NCBI GenBank assembly: GCA_947579665.1
Contig: OX388343.1
Coordinates: 103,173,657-103,237,656 of the forward strand
DNA: 64,000 nucleotides
Origin: Sympetrum striolatum
Taxonomy: Eukaryota; Arthropoda; Insecta; Odonata; Libellulidae
Reading direction: 5' to 3'
The position numbers were made by a program, and so were the translations under genes. Positions within the stretch are counted from its first letter, which is position 1. The number at the start of each line of letters is the position of its first letter. Below the pieces are notes generated by a model. It ran no database searches, was not told where the DNA came from, and was given only the letters and a program-made list of their open reading frames with translations. Positions 36,090 through 48,240 of this stretch are shown in pieces.

Positions 36090-37060
36090 AAATTACCAAT
36101 TCCGATTTCAAAACTCGGAAAATAATCCGACCGACAACGAGCGGGGAATTATTAATCGGAATTACTCATCTGCCGCTAAAATATCGCCATTTTCAACCGA
36201 AAAAAGGTTCTAAAACATTTCCTTTCCTTCTCGCGGAGGGACAATGCCTCGCAAGATCGATCCGAGGCTCACTTTTTCCTCTTTTTTAACAACCCAATAA
36301 TTATCTTTCATCACCCCATCTGAGCAGAACGGCAGCGAGATCTCGAAAAAAGGTCGTTATCCTGAAATAATCGATCAATCATCCCAACTCACGCCTCCAT
36401 CTCGTCTCAACACCCTCTGTTTTTCTCCATTCACGTCCCCCGCGTTCTTCCTGCCAACGGTTTCTAGTTACCAGCCTAACTCCTGTCACCTCCGCCTCTG
36501 CCCTCTTGTCATCCATCCCAAGGATAGCGGCCAACAACAACAGCAGCCGCAGCGGCAGAAGCGGTGGAAAAAATAAACGAAAACGCGAAGGGAAGAATGA
36601 GGGAGAGTGAATGGCGTTTCTTTTCGGATAAGGGCGGTGTGGGAGAGTTGTGTTGTGCGTTTGCTAAATTTGGCCCAATTTAAATCGAAGAGGAGACAGC
36701 TTCTCTCCATCTGTATCTGCTTCGTTTCCCTCGCGTCTCTAAAGCACCTCCAAACTCCAATCCTCCTTCCTTTGCTCATATTTTCCTATTTATTCCGATT
36801 ATTTCATTCCTTTTACATCTCGCCATAAACTGTCTTCGTCCTCCATCATCAAATTCTAATCAAGACGAAGCTTTGCAAATTATCTGCGGGTAATTTATGG
36901 TGTTGTGCTATGGCGATTCGCGGCAGCGCGTTATTTATTTATGTATTTTAGGGCGTTGAAAACTTTTTCCGCGATCTATTTAAAGTTAAGTTCTGCGATA
37001 AAAAGGGTAGTTCGCATTGCGCTTTTTGTGTTAGCGCCAACGAATGCATGTAACTGACTT
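36090..37060. other. GC-elevated island with alternating strand skew
   Basis: Pyrimidine-rich at 36,250-36,500, purine-rich at 36,550-36,650, pyrimidine-rich again at 36,690-36,830. A short CAA/CAG-type triplet run lies at 36,534-36,566. The exact 13-mer GCGATAAAAAGGG at 36,995 recurs at 51,345, and TTTTCCGCGAT at 36,965 recurs at 42,141 and 45,383. Frames on both strands have no domain. A regulatory role is conceivable. Confidence 0.4.
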
Positions 37061-37954
37061 CAAACACTTGATGCATATCGAAGTGCATCCAACTCTTTCT
37101 CCATCCTGAAAAATCTCTCATATTTATCGCTTCAACGATTTTTAAGTGGAGAAAAGATATTATTCATTGTGATTTTGATTTTCACCGATTCACATAATCC
37201 GATTGCGAAATTGATCTCGATTGAATTCCGTTTCAGCGGCTTAACAACGGAATTTATATCAAGTCATCATCGAGTTCCTATCGATTTGTAATTGCCACAA
37301 TTCAATGTTTGAGACATGCTATGTTCTAATTCTATCAAAATTGACTCAATTGTTTAATTTGCTCTTTCCTTCCGATTATTCTTCCATTCCATTCCGATTC
37401 CATTTTCTCCTCTGTATTCTAAATTCCTTCTTCCTGTATTGTTCTTTATCTCAATTTTATTTCTCTTCATTTACATTTTCTATTACATTCATATCTAGAA
37501 TATCAATATTGCCGCTTACTTATCTCTAGTTTATTGATTATATTTGATTTCCTCTCTGTATTCTAATTGGCAAACTCTTTTCTTCATCAAACGGTATTTC
37601 CTTATCATCGCATCGCCTCTCCTCTTCTCAATGTCTTACTGATTTAATTCCGAGCTTCTTCCTCTTATTTCTTAATTAAATACCCCTGCAATAACGTTTC
37701 GATTCACGTTTTTTCTCGTTTAATTTTCCATACTGCATACAATGTGTACCTCTTATGTGATACCTGTAATGTGTACTTCTTATGCTTTTCTATTGCCCAC
37801 ATTCTCCTGATGTGCGAAGATTTTCCACTTGTTTTACGATGATCGATGTAGCTTATGCGTTGATGTCCAAAGATGACTTTTAGTTTATTTTTAATTTTTC
37901 ATACATTTTATTATATTTTTACCGATTTCAACCCCTAATTCTCCTACATAATGA
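37061..37954. other. AT- and pyrimidine-rich non-coding DNA
   Basis: The plus strand is T/C-rich between 37,360 and 37,730, producing a 74-codon frame without meaning. No recognised LINE sequence precedes the fragment at 37,955, so that element is truncated near its present start. Confidence 0.5.
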
Positions 37955-38296
37955 AAACTTACTCCAATTAAATCCATGTTGAATGCTCTGCAGTGGATGT
38001 CCATAGAAGAGAGAACATCACTACATGTATTAGAATTGGTCCACAAAATGGTGTATAAAAGAGTGCCAAGGTATTTAAATCAGGAGTTAACATTTACTTA
38101 TAGCCACCACCATTGAGATACACGACAAACGTTTGACTTAAAAATAAAAAAACATACTACAATTTTTTCTAGAAAGTCATTAATGAGTGATGGACTTAGT
38201 TTATTCAATAGTCTTCCAGAATGGGTCCGCAGAATTGAAAAGGGAAGAATGTTTAGAAGAGAATGTATCAGGATTGTAAAAGAAACTAGGGAATAA
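37955..38296 (+). pseudogene. LINE reverse transcriptase, C-terminal fragment
   Basis: Translation gives TPIKSMLNALQWMSIEER, then ELVHKMVYKRVPRYL, a DTRQTFDL segment and LSLFNSLPEWVRRIEKGR before a TAA at 38,294. This order matches the thumb/C-terminal region of Jockey/CR1-like non-LTR polymerases: a TPI.dML..L.W...R motif, a VyK...G..P.YL-type motif, an nTR motif and a ynsLP..ir motif. One in-frame TGA (38,114-38,116) breaks it, otherwise the frame is intact over 114 codons. The catalytic domain is absent, so it cannot be active. The clade is not certain. Confidence 0.8.
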
Positions 38297-38525
38297 TGGC
38301 TGAATTTGAAATTTAATTTAAAGAAATGTAGTTTTTCCTTGTATGTTTTAAAATCTGTACAATTGTGTATAATTATGTGTAATTATGTGTATTGTGTGCA
38401 CATAAAGTGTTAATGAAATTTATATGCAAGACTTAGTAAGTTTTATGTATATATTTTCTTTTATTACTTGTACTTTTACTTGTAATTCTCATTTGTACTT
38501 ATTAGAATGTATTTCTAAATAAATT

Positions 38526-38573
<48 letters not shown>
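38526..38573 (+). repeat. (TAC)16 microsatellite, LINE tail
   Basis: Sixteen perfect TAC units directly follow the LINE 3' UTR and its AATAAA. Several non-LTR clades end in short tandem repeats instead of poly(A), so this is read as the element's tail, possibly lengthened after insertion. Confidence 0.95.
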
Positions 38574-40139
38574 CACTATTGATCGCTAATCGAGTTCTAT
38601 TTTTGTGGGTTAAATTGAAATATATTTTGCAAAAGTTTGGCCTCTTTGTTACCGTTATCAATTTTTTATCCACTCCCCATACATCATGAGGAAAGGCATG
38701 GATAAAGAAGAAGATCATTTTTTATCCACTGATAAAGTTGTACTGGATCCTCTTAACTCAACCCAACCATGAAAAAAATTCGGTTCTATGTATTGTGTAT
38801 TCAATGCCATCTCTTAAAATTGAAAGTTGCTATGACTAAAGAAATGTAATTCGACTGTTATTTTGTAATCTCGCTGACATAAACTTCAATTTAGTAATTA
38901 AATATCTCTCGGTATTAAGTGCATGCCTAATGTTAAATTGAAAATTTGTAAATCTTCTAAAGCGCACCATAGGTAATAGGTTTTTGTAAATGCGTTGAGG
39001 GACTTTTCTCAGCGTCGAATTAACCACCTCATTGGAAGAAAGGTACTACCTAAAAGAAAACCTCGGCTGTCTCAGACACTTCCCTTGTATCTAATCCCTT
39101 GTAGTTACTGCTGTTGAAATTGCTCATGTAATTCTGTAATAACCAGAAAAGAGTTATTCACTTTCGTGTACTTTTATTTTCAGTGATTAACGCGGTGACT
39201 TTTGGACTTGATTAGTGAGGTTTGTTCACTCAGACCCTAATTTGCAGTGGTGGGTTAAATCAATGTTATACTATTTAATGTTACATCAATTTATCGTTAT
39301 ATTTTTTGTTAATTAGATTCGAATATATTATTTATTTAATTTCATTAATGATATTTTTATTTGCTGTTGATATACTATTGCAGAATAACAAAATATATTG
39401 TCAAGATCACAAAGTATATTTCTTTAAATGTTGTTAATTTTATTCATGTGGATTTGATTTTTCTTATCAATTTCTTGGTTAAACGTATTCATTTATACAT
39501 ATAGGCTTTCGAAAGATTAATGAGTAAATACATGCTAATCATAATTATAAGCCATTATATTATCTATCTTCAAGCATCAAATGTCGGCGAGAAGAATGAT
39601 ATATATGCTCACTTAATCGTTGAAATAGAGGCTGAATTGATAATTAAAAGAAAAACAAGTTTATGAGTCGTTTTTTTTCTGTTGGATTACATCTGAGATA
39701 TTTTGGAATGCCTACTGTCACACTACAGGATTTAATAGGGAGTTACTTTAGTATATTTTTAATTGATTACTACAATCTATTGATAATATCAATTCACTGC
39801 AGGTATTTGAACCAGGTAGTGTAGTCTAAAATAAAGACAGCTGGTCTCTTTGATGTGCTTGGGATCCTATAAAATATTCAGAGATGAATCATTATCGCTT
39901 TACATTTGTACATTTATGCAATTTATCTGAATTGTCAAAAAGTTTTAAGTATAATTTACGCTAATGCTATTCCGTGGTTGCATATTTTTAGAAACGTAAG
40001 TGGAATGAAATAACGGTATGCCAATGCTTTGCTGCAAAGAGATAGGACTCTGTTAGTTAGATTTAGGTGGAGAATTTGTATGGTGAAGAGTCTAGAGTGT
40101 AGTCCATCCGCAACGACAATTTTAGTGGCAGTTTTGACA
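38574..40139. other. AT-rich non-coding DNA
   Basis: No recognisable gene or transposon terminus. Two small minus-strand frames at 38,515-38,718 and 38,836-39,027 have no domain; the first is the (TAC)n tail read as serine. Confidence 0.5.
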
Positions 40140-40780
40140 TAACGAGAATGATTACTAAGTTTTCACCGTCTCTGTTTATATTTACTATCTTTTGTTATTC
40201 GGGACTTCCCACTCTAGCTCGACTCTTCCCATTGTCTCGTCCTTTCTTCTATTTCCTCCCCATGTTTATCTCCGCCTCTCTTTCCCGTTTATATCTCCCC
40301 TTCTCCTCGCCATCCTTATTCCCTTCCTTCTCCAGAAAGGCAACACACACGCCACAAAGCCTGTCACCGGGTATAGAGAGGTAATGGCTATGACGTCCGT
40401 GCTATTCTTTCCTTCCTCCCACTCACCTCACGTCTCCCTTTCAAAGCGACGCCTCTATCACATTTCCACGCACCTATCGTATAGGGCTGCTGTTTTCATG
40501 GGGGTGTGAGAGCTTTCAGTTTGGTTTTATTTTTGAATTTTTTCGACCCACACTCCGGAGAGATCCGGATGTTTGGAATCGGATCAGCCGTTGAAATGAC
40601 CGCCTGCCCCATCCTATCCCTGCATCTTTCTTTAGAGGAGGAAAGAGATAAGAACGGATCCGGTGGCGGAATTGAATGTGGTGCACAACAGAGGAAAAAA
40701 TCATTCACGTGATTTTGGAGCTAGTGTCGAGAGCGTGTTGGAAAAAGACGGCTGCGATTGTAGTAAAACGGTCGGAAATG
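40140..40780. other. GC-elevated island, pyrimidine- then purine-rich
   Basis: Pyrimidine-rich on the plus strand at 40,200-40,470 and purine-rich at 40,630-40,700. Overlapping frames of 60-105 codons occur on both strands and show no domain. A cryptic regulatory element is possible. Confidence 0.4.
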
Positions 40781-41599
40781 ATGGTGGTGGTTGGTTCATT
40801 CCGAATTTATTCGCTGGAGAGCGTTACGAAGAATTTGGTCCATGTTGGTTTTTATGGAAGTGCGATGGATCTCTTTATAAGCGGATACTCATAAAGTCAT
40901 AAAAGGAGATAAATTTCTTGTTACAATTTGGTTACTCCATTCAAAGTAGGGGAAATACTCAGTTACAATCCATTTATTAGCGAAAATTTCGTTTCCAAAT
41001 GAATTAGCAATTATTGTTGATACATCTTTTTCACTTTTTTCCTAGTGGAAAGGAAGTTTATCAGACTAAAACAAATAGAAATCGTCACAGAAGGCTTCTG
41101 AAGAAAAGGAATTGCCTAATATTAAAAATGTAATAGGAATACCTGAATTTGACTATGAAAACCATAATTGTTACTCAGTAGGATTAAGAGCGAGAGATGA
41201 GCAGATTTATCCTTAATACGTTCCAAATTCATGAAAAGAATTCATTCAGAGTGTTCTACCTTTCGGTAAGTTCATGTGCACTCAAAAATCCCAGTAAAGC
41301 GCCATCTCCTTCATTTCTTTATAGTTAACCCCACCCCTTATGTCATCCAACATCTTCTGCCTTTGTCTTAGAGATCATGAGGCAGTTTGGATTTGCAGAA
41401 ACAAAAATGCGTTGTAGGAATTTAAGGAAAATAAACCATATTTTTTGGAATAGCAGCTTCAAACGTTTATTTTAGTGTTTTAACGTGAAGAATAAGGAAA
41501 TATTCTAAAGAATGATTAATCTCATTAGAGTGTTCTATCTCGCATATCTTACATTTTTAAAAGCGATAGAATTAATATTTTGCTTCCGAGTTAAGTAAA
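40781..41599. other. AT-rich non-coding DNA
   Basis: Nothing recognised. Confidence 0.5.
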
Positions 41600-42270
41600 G
41601 AACCTCTGTCAAGTGAAGGAAAGGAGTCTCCAAATATTCCCCCTTTTCCGAGACACATCTTCATACCCTTGACATTCTTTATCTGCGAGGGAAAAGAAGT
41701 TTACCTATCAACCACCCCCTTCTCCATAAGCATCCAACCTGTTTGCCAGAGGTCTGCCAATCATAAACCCCCGCATCGTGCTATAAAGCAGGCTCATCTT
41801 TTTTCCCCTTTCATTCCCATCCCTCCTTTCCTATTCGCCTCTTTATTAAGTGCTTTTAGCCCAAAAACCGCGCCTCTCTCTTTTGCATGTTCCCCTTATT
41901 ATCTCTTCCCTTCGACCATTTTCGTCCGAGTACCACTTGGAGGAGTTTTCGACTTGGCAAAAAACCCCTCCTCTCGAATTCGCGCGATCGCTATCCTCGT
42001 ATGCGTCGCTTCAGCAGAAAATCTTTCGACCAAATGTTTAAACACGGAAATTTGCGAAGCTGTGTGAATTCTTCGGCAGTTGGCGTCGTTTGCGTCGATT
42101 TTTTTAATGGAGTGCTCGAGTGGCAGAGGAGGTTGCGATTTTTTCCGCGATAATCTGTTAATTCGGCATCAGCCGAGCGAAAAGCGCGAGATTTGCAATT
42201 CCATTAAGGTCTGATTATTCCCATGGATGAGTGGCATGAAGTGCTCGAAGGTTGATGACGAAAGATTCTA
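41600..42270. other. GC-elevated island, pyrimidine-rich then CpG-rich
   Basis: Pyrimidine-rich at 41,690-41,910, giving a 132-codon plus frame, then CpG-rich at 41,970-42,190. It contains TTTTCCGCGAT (42,141), shared with 36,965 and 45,383, and GCCAAT at 41,756. No protein family recognised. Confidence 0.4.
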
Positions 42271-42745
42271 ATTTTGTAACTAAACTTATCCTGCTAAATG
42301 TCTTTATTGGAAACGGAATCATGCACGGTTCCTTATAATATATTTAACTATTACTATCCTTCGAAAGAGGCTTTTTGGTTCTAGATCAGATTTTTCCGTC
42401 AGCGTTTTGTCAGAGGGTCAAATGGTCGACTACATAGGGGGTCATTTTCTGCTTCAGGTTCAAGGAAAGCGTTCCCATAAATTTGTAAAGTAAATTCATC
42501 CTGAGTAATCATCTTTTCCTTAAACGATCTCCATTCTGCTTCAAGCGACAACTTTGGGAGGATTACTGATTTTCAAATAATCTGCACAAAACCACAGCTT
42601 CTTTGTGCACATCTTTCTAATTCGTGACTTCAACCTTTTATTATTTATAATTAATATGATTGGTAAACACACAGCTGTATTAATCATTTATATTTAATTA
42701 ATAGTTGCTTCTGTTGATCACGAGTATGTATCTAAACCAGGGTAT
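42271..42745. other. Non-coding DNA, nothing recognised
   Basis: No feature recognised before the palindrome. Confidence 0.5.
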
Positions 42746-42851
42746 ATTGAATAACCAAAAACCTTATAAAATTTCTGCAATTCCACAAGAACTCTTGTGT
42801 TTTAGTTATTGTGGAATTGTACAAATTGTATAACGTTTTTGGTTATTCAAT
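42746..42851. mobile_element. 106-bp palindromic MITE-like element
   Basis: Arms of about 43 bp form an imperfect inverted repeat: ATTGAATAACCAAAAAC, then a TTATA block and AATTCCACAA, mirrored by TTGTGGAATT through GTTTTTGGTTATTCAAT. The centre holds a second small palindrome, ACAAGAACTCTTGT. The 12-mer CAGGGTATATTG lies at 42,738-42,749, overlapping the left arm, and again at 42,891-42,902. The superfamily is not recognised, and no clean TA or TTAA duplication is visible. Confidence 0.7.
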
Positions 42852-45019
42852 CATCAAGTTCCACCAAATTTAGCTTACCAACATTCATTTCAGGGTATAT
42901 TGTTCAATCTGTTAGGCAAATTGCCATTAGTAATCACTGATTAATTTGCACATAGCATAAGGTATTGAGCTTGATTTAATTTTTCGCGGAGGTTGTTCTA
43001 GCTTTAATTGCTCAATTTATAAAGAACGCTATTAAAAAAAACACCAGAACATATTTAATCTTGGAGAATGAAAAATAACAATATTAATAGCATAACATCG
43101 GAGATAACGGAGAATCAATGATATGTTCCTGATAGAAATGATAACTCCCCAAAATTATTCATATTAAGTCTTCCGTGAACATATTATTGCGCTATTTTAC
43201 GTTTCAGGTTCTATGTATTTACTCTTTTACCTTATGTAGTAAGTACTTCAGATGATGTCGTTGTAGTCGATAGTTTGCCTTGGATAATGTGGCTTTAATT
43301 CGGCATAAATCACATTAATTTAAAAAATCCAATCTTATAAGTATTGATAGGCTTTGCGTCATTGTCTGAAATATCAAACATCTAAAATAAATTTTGATAG
43401 GTATCATAATTTAAGTGTGTTCGCCATATATTTATCTAATGCTCTATGTTGTATAATTGGTCTAAGTTGTGTTCGTAGATGCAGAATTGTTATGCAGATA
43501 GACATTTTCTTCTCACTCAGATATTGTATTCACTATTATAAATATAAATGTATTGATATGCCTCAAGTATTCATCGTGCATTTCCAGGAAAACGTTGATT
43601 GAATGTTATGGTCGAATGGTTGATTGGTCCTTCTATAATTCATAAAATTAGTAAACCCGCAGGAGCAGCTCTGAAAAGATTAGCGGAAATCTGAAATATG
43701 GATATCAATAAAGCAAATAAACATAAGTATTCAGTTCTCAATTCCTTCTAATTTTTTTCATAATACGGAATATTTATCTCGACCAATTCTTAGAGCAGTT
43801 CAAAAGGCTTTTATCGATGTTAGTAAGAATAACGTTTCAGATTTTTACCTCATCTCAAAGATAGAGGTTGTCAGTTAGGTTCCTTGTAGAAAAATTAGTC
43901 CGTACATAAATTTGCTATAGAAATATCGTTTCAATGTCGTTTTCTTCCGAAGTGCTAACCTGTGCAAATTCCTCTTTGATTCCTAGGTGTCACAAGTGAG
44001 TGACCAACAACGAAGTCAAATGGTGGTCTCCATTCAAAGGAAAGCTCTTCCGAAAATACCGAGGAGAGGTGTTATTTGCCTTTGATTGATCGTGTTAGCT
44101 AAACGCTACAATCAAACCTCGAAGGGTATAATCAATGTAGATGACTCGGCGCGTCTCCCGCGTTTCATTGCCTGTCGCCAGCCAACGCCGATGTCCGGGT
44201 CGATGTCCACGAAGAGGAGACTTCAACGCCCGTTCCAATTTTCATCCGCTCTCCCCGATTTCAGTGGAAAACAGCTGAGTGAAGGACCTTACTTATCTGC
44301 TTATAATTCATGAATGAGTTTCATGAACTGTTCTGAGGAGGAAGAAGCGTTGAAGGTAGAAGGATGCTGACGTGTTGGGTTGGAACATGACTAGTGAGAA
44401 GTAAATGATTTTGGTACCTTTCAGTTTTCGTGTTATCTTTTCTGTTGAGGATACTTTCTTAGTGTCTTTAGAATGTTCGTCGTACACGTGCGTGAAAAGA
44501 TTTGATGAGCAGTAAATTTTTTTATGTTTATAACATTAATATTCGCCATAGTTAATTTTAGAATGTTTATTTCATCTAAGACCCTATCATTGAGAATGAA
44601 AATACTCTTTTTCAGTGAAAAGTTGAATTGAATTTTCTCAGTGCCACGTCCACCATTATTTATGCATAGTCACCTTGATGGTTTTTAAGTTCATTAGGGA
44701 CTCACTCAAAGAAGAAATGATCTTTGGTTGAAATATCCCTTGAATTAGTTCTTTCTACGTGTAGCTTCCCTTGGATAGCTTGTCTACGGATAAGATTATT
44801 ACTTGGTTAAATCTTGTCGGTTCAACTGTTTCTAGTATGAAAATATATCGGTATATTATACGATATATTATTATCTATAATTATCTGAAATAAATGGATG
44901 TTATATGTATAATCACAGATCCTAACAGAAATAATCTATATGGGATCTCACCTGCCAATTCTTTTGGCCAGGATAACTTCCAATTGGTTTAACTATGTAT
45001 TTCCTTTTCACCATGATTC
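42852..45019. other. AT-rich non-coding DNA
   Basis: A modest GC rise at 43,980-44,280 carries a 75-codon plus frame without recognisable domains. Otherwise nothing was found. Confidence 0.5.
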
Positions 45020-45430
45020 ACCAAATGAGTCAGTTCTTCAACACTTGACGAGCAGCGGAAATTTGAGAACGAAAGAGAGATTAGTAAAACAGAGGGAGGT
45101 TGAGCGCGATGATTATTCCATGATTGATTTTCAAAACTCAATCTCCCTTTACCAAGGAAAAGTCTTTCCGATTTCTATCATGTCGTCTGGAAATAGCCTT
45201 CGTTGATTCGATCAAGCGGCTTTCCATTCCTTTCTTCAATTTTCTTTCCCTCTTGGAAACCCACTTTCCTGTCTCCTGCAAGGAGTTTTCATAACTGCCA
45301 ATTGCATAATTCGCCCTCAGAAGGGGTTCATCGGAAGGGAGTTGAAAATGGAGAAAAGGAACGCTCGACAAATTCGGAAGTATTTTCCGCGATATTTGGG
45401 TTTGCCTCGGAATTGCGTGCCTTTTTTTTA
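45020..45430. other. GC-elevated island
   Basis: Purine-rich at 45,060-45,110, pyrimidine-rich at 45,200-45,280, purine-rich at 45,310-45,370. Open on both strands (88 and 99 codons) without any recognised domain. TTTTCCGCGAT at 45,383 is shared with two other islands. Confidence 0.35.
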
Positions 45431-46759
45431 ATACCATGATGTTCCCATACTATAACTTATGGAATCTCAAATTTTGGTGTGTAAGTTTTAGAGAAATGGC
45501 TCTGATATCTGTTTACTGGTTTACTTTATATTTATCTATTATCGGATCAATCAATTCTGTTATTTTAAGATAAGATATGTTTAATGCGTGTGTGTTTGTA
45601 TGCCATATGTTTACATTATTGGATTAGATCATCCAGATATTCTGTGTCTAGCCATTTGGCTTTCCTCACAGGTAATGTTAGACCAAATCAAGGGAAATTT
45701 CGATATAAAAGTTCGCAGCGCAAATATGAAATAATTCGTGGATGTTTAAATGCAAAACCCACGATAATCGAGTTTAATATAACGTCTCAATGTCGGAAAT
45801 AGAAAATTCCGTTGTGAAAAGAATAAAACACTCACTGAAACGGAAAACGCACGAGAGATTTTACTTTGTCATAATTTTAAAAATTATTTTCAATAAAAGA
45901 ACTAAAATAACTAAAAGTAACCACGAGAAATCGGAAGCAAATGCATGTAATTAGATACCATGTGGAATATTACATTCTAATCAGATATATACCATATCGT
46001 GGGAATACAATGGATGTTTTGTTTTTCCAAAAATTTTAATTCACCGTATTTCCAGCAGGACTTCCTCTCAGTCATGCCTTGCCCTTTATTTCTGACTTTA
46101 ATTAGAGCCGTGAACTCCAATGCAAACACACTCTTTATTTCAAGTCGACTGCGTTCGTAATCGCCGGGAATATTTCATCATTTCGCTTCTTGCACCGCGG
46201 TCGTCACTGAACTTGAGCAATCAAATCGGGAGCTCAGTGTCCGCTTGGATTGAGGATCGCTCTTTTGAAGCATTCGCTTCAATTACAAGCGAACAAGAAG
46301 AGGTGAATCCCATGTGGGGAGAGGAAGGGATTGCTAATTGGTAGACGGAACTCTTTCATCTTCTTTTGGCGGTGGTCTCTTTAGTAAGGAGGGTTAGGAA
46401 AAAAATTGCTTCTTTCCTTTGTAGACGATGGCCTATTTTGAAATTCATCATACTGAAATGTCCCTCATCTATTCCAACAGCGTTTATTTTTCTCATGTAG
46501 ATTTTTTCATCTTTTGCGAGAAAGAGAATGGATTCAGTGCAGATTCCGACCATTAATAGCATACTTTTCGCCTGCATGTCATTTACCACTCATTTTTTTA
46601 ATGAATTTTACACTTTTAAGTCATTGATAGTTCCTACTCGATTAGAATTGATCTAGAACAATACTAATAATATATATAATAAAACTGTAAAATCCTCCGT
46701 AAAATTTGATATTTTGAGTTTATTACATTTCACTGAGTGTAATCTTGCTTCTCTGATTC
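45431..46759. other. AT-rich non-coding DNA with a small GC island
   Basis: The segment 46,070-46,350 has raised GC and a 74-codon plus frame (46,120-46,344), unrecognised. The rest is AT-rich and featureless. Confidence 0.4.
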
Positions 46760-47340
46760 CATGACTAGTTTTTGCGATCTAAAAAATGCAATTGAACATT
46801 ATCTTGTAAGTAACTTTTTCGTTTTTACTGTTTCATCATCATCATCTACGAAAGTACCGAGCTTCTTCGCTTTTTTTGTTTTATCACCATCTTCTAGGGT
46901 TCACAAGAATGTTTATTGCAGCTTTCCAGGCCGTCCTGGTCTCAAACCAATCGCTAATACTATATATTACCCCTAAAAATATCCTCAATTTACCCTTAGA
47001 ATTTCTTCTTCGGTCATTACTTCCGAAACTTTGTAAGCAGAATTTGATGCCTCATATTTCCGATCAATTTTCCTCTTCTCTCAAAAAAGTATTTGCTGAA
47101 TTTCTTCATTCAGGTAGTTTTTTATTAGCTATTTGTCCTTTCCAATTGGATTTCAATACTTTTCAGTTGTACAATTCTATACCTTCTTCTATTTACGCTG
47201 CTGCTGTAGTTAATGCTTCCAAATTATATTTTCCTATGAAGATCTTACTTAAGAATTTTACCCGATATGGGTACAACTTAGGGTTTTCGCAATTTGCAGT
47301 TTTTAAGGGAAATTTTACTTGCGTTTAGATAATAAACGTG
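46760..47340 (+). other. Longest open frame in the window, unrecognised
   Basis: A plus-strand frame of 150 codons ends at 47,328. It begins at TTG; the first in-frame ATG comes ten codons later. The product is hydrophobic and rich in Leu, Phe, Ser and Asn, as expected of T-rich DNA. No signal for a family, transposase or membrane protein is clear. A TCATCATCATC run at 46,832 lies just upstream. A chance frame is more likely than a gene, but its length in AT-rich DNA merits a note. Confidence 0.15.
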
Positions 47341-47759
47341 TTATTGATGTGCTATGTCTGAATACTATAGGCCTAGCCTGGTTCTTTATTGGCAAAGAGT
47401 TTAATAATCACGAGAAAACATTTAAGAACGTCAATTTGAAAATTTCCGTGTCGTAGTATCGACAGAATCTCAATAATTCTGCCAATGAAGATAAGCACGC
47501 ACAATGACGAGCATTGAAGTTTAAGATCACAATGCCTGAGATAAATTCTGGCCATTGATAATGTGGTGAAGAAAGTAAACTTATGTGTTCATATGTAGTT
47601 AAAACAAGAAAAATGATAAAGAAACATGTGTATATACTCTGATGACACTTTAAAACTACTCTTGTTATGTTTATTTCATTTAAATAGTGAAATAGTCTTT
47701 TATGTATCTTTTTCGAAATCATTTTAATTATCTAATGACGAATCAAGGTCCCCAGTGGC
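47341..47759. other. Non-coding DNA, nothing recognised
   Basis: A 104-codon minus frame at 47,408-47,722 has no recognisable domain. No RNA gene or repeat seen. Confidence 0.4.
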
Positions 47760-48240
47760 CTAAAGTAGAAAGTTGGGTCAAACAAAGGCGAAGGTAAAAA
47801 AAGAAACTGTCTTCGAGAAAGGCGATAGAAGGAGATCCACTCCCTCCTTCGGGGAATTTTCTTTTTTGGGAAAAGAAACTCATTTAATGGAGATATATCT
47901 CCTTCGCCCCTCTCCGAAAAGAGGGGACTACAGGATGGAGAGCAAATTGCTAAGATGTTGAAAAGATGGTCCAAGAGAGGGTGGATAACGAGGATTATTC
48001 GGAAGGCGAAGACGGCGTTGTGACGTGATTAAAACGTGTGTTGCGACACCGGGAACTCATTAAAAAAGTGGAAGACGAACATTTTTTTACAGGGATAAGA
48101 GAAGAGTTTAATTTCTCTCTTTTGAGGGATTGACTATTATATTGAGATGTATAACTCGGATTAATTACCTGTTGGTGCGATGCGGAAGAGGTGTCGCTCT
48201 CTCGTAATACCGCACCGCATCCACTGTTGGTCACGATTTT
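47760..48240. other. GC-elevated, purine-rich island
   Basis: Purine-rich plus strand at 47,775-47,990, with overlapping 62- to 80-codon frames on both strands. No domain recognised. Confidence 0.4.

Larger units (their letters stand above)
37955..38573 (+). mobile_element. 5'-truncated LINE, RT C-terminus plus 3' UTR and tail
   Basis: A non-LTR retrotransposon copy keeps only the end of its polymerase frame (37,955-38,296), a 3' UTR with AATAAA at 38,518, and a short-repeat tail at 38,526. The frame upstream ends at a TGA at 37,952-37,954 with no related sequence beyond, as expected from truncated reverse transcription. Confidence 0.85.

Noticed and set aside
38515..38718. Serine-rich minus-strand frame
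   Set aside because: The serine run is the (TAC)n LINE tail read on the other strand.
41669..42067. 132-codon plus-strand open frame
   Set aside because: T/C-rich DNA opens two further overlapping frames. No domain or splice evidence.
46876..47328. 150-codon open frame as a gene
   Set aside because: It starts at TTG, is T-rich and hydrophobic, and matches nothing I recognise. Kept only as a low-confidence note.
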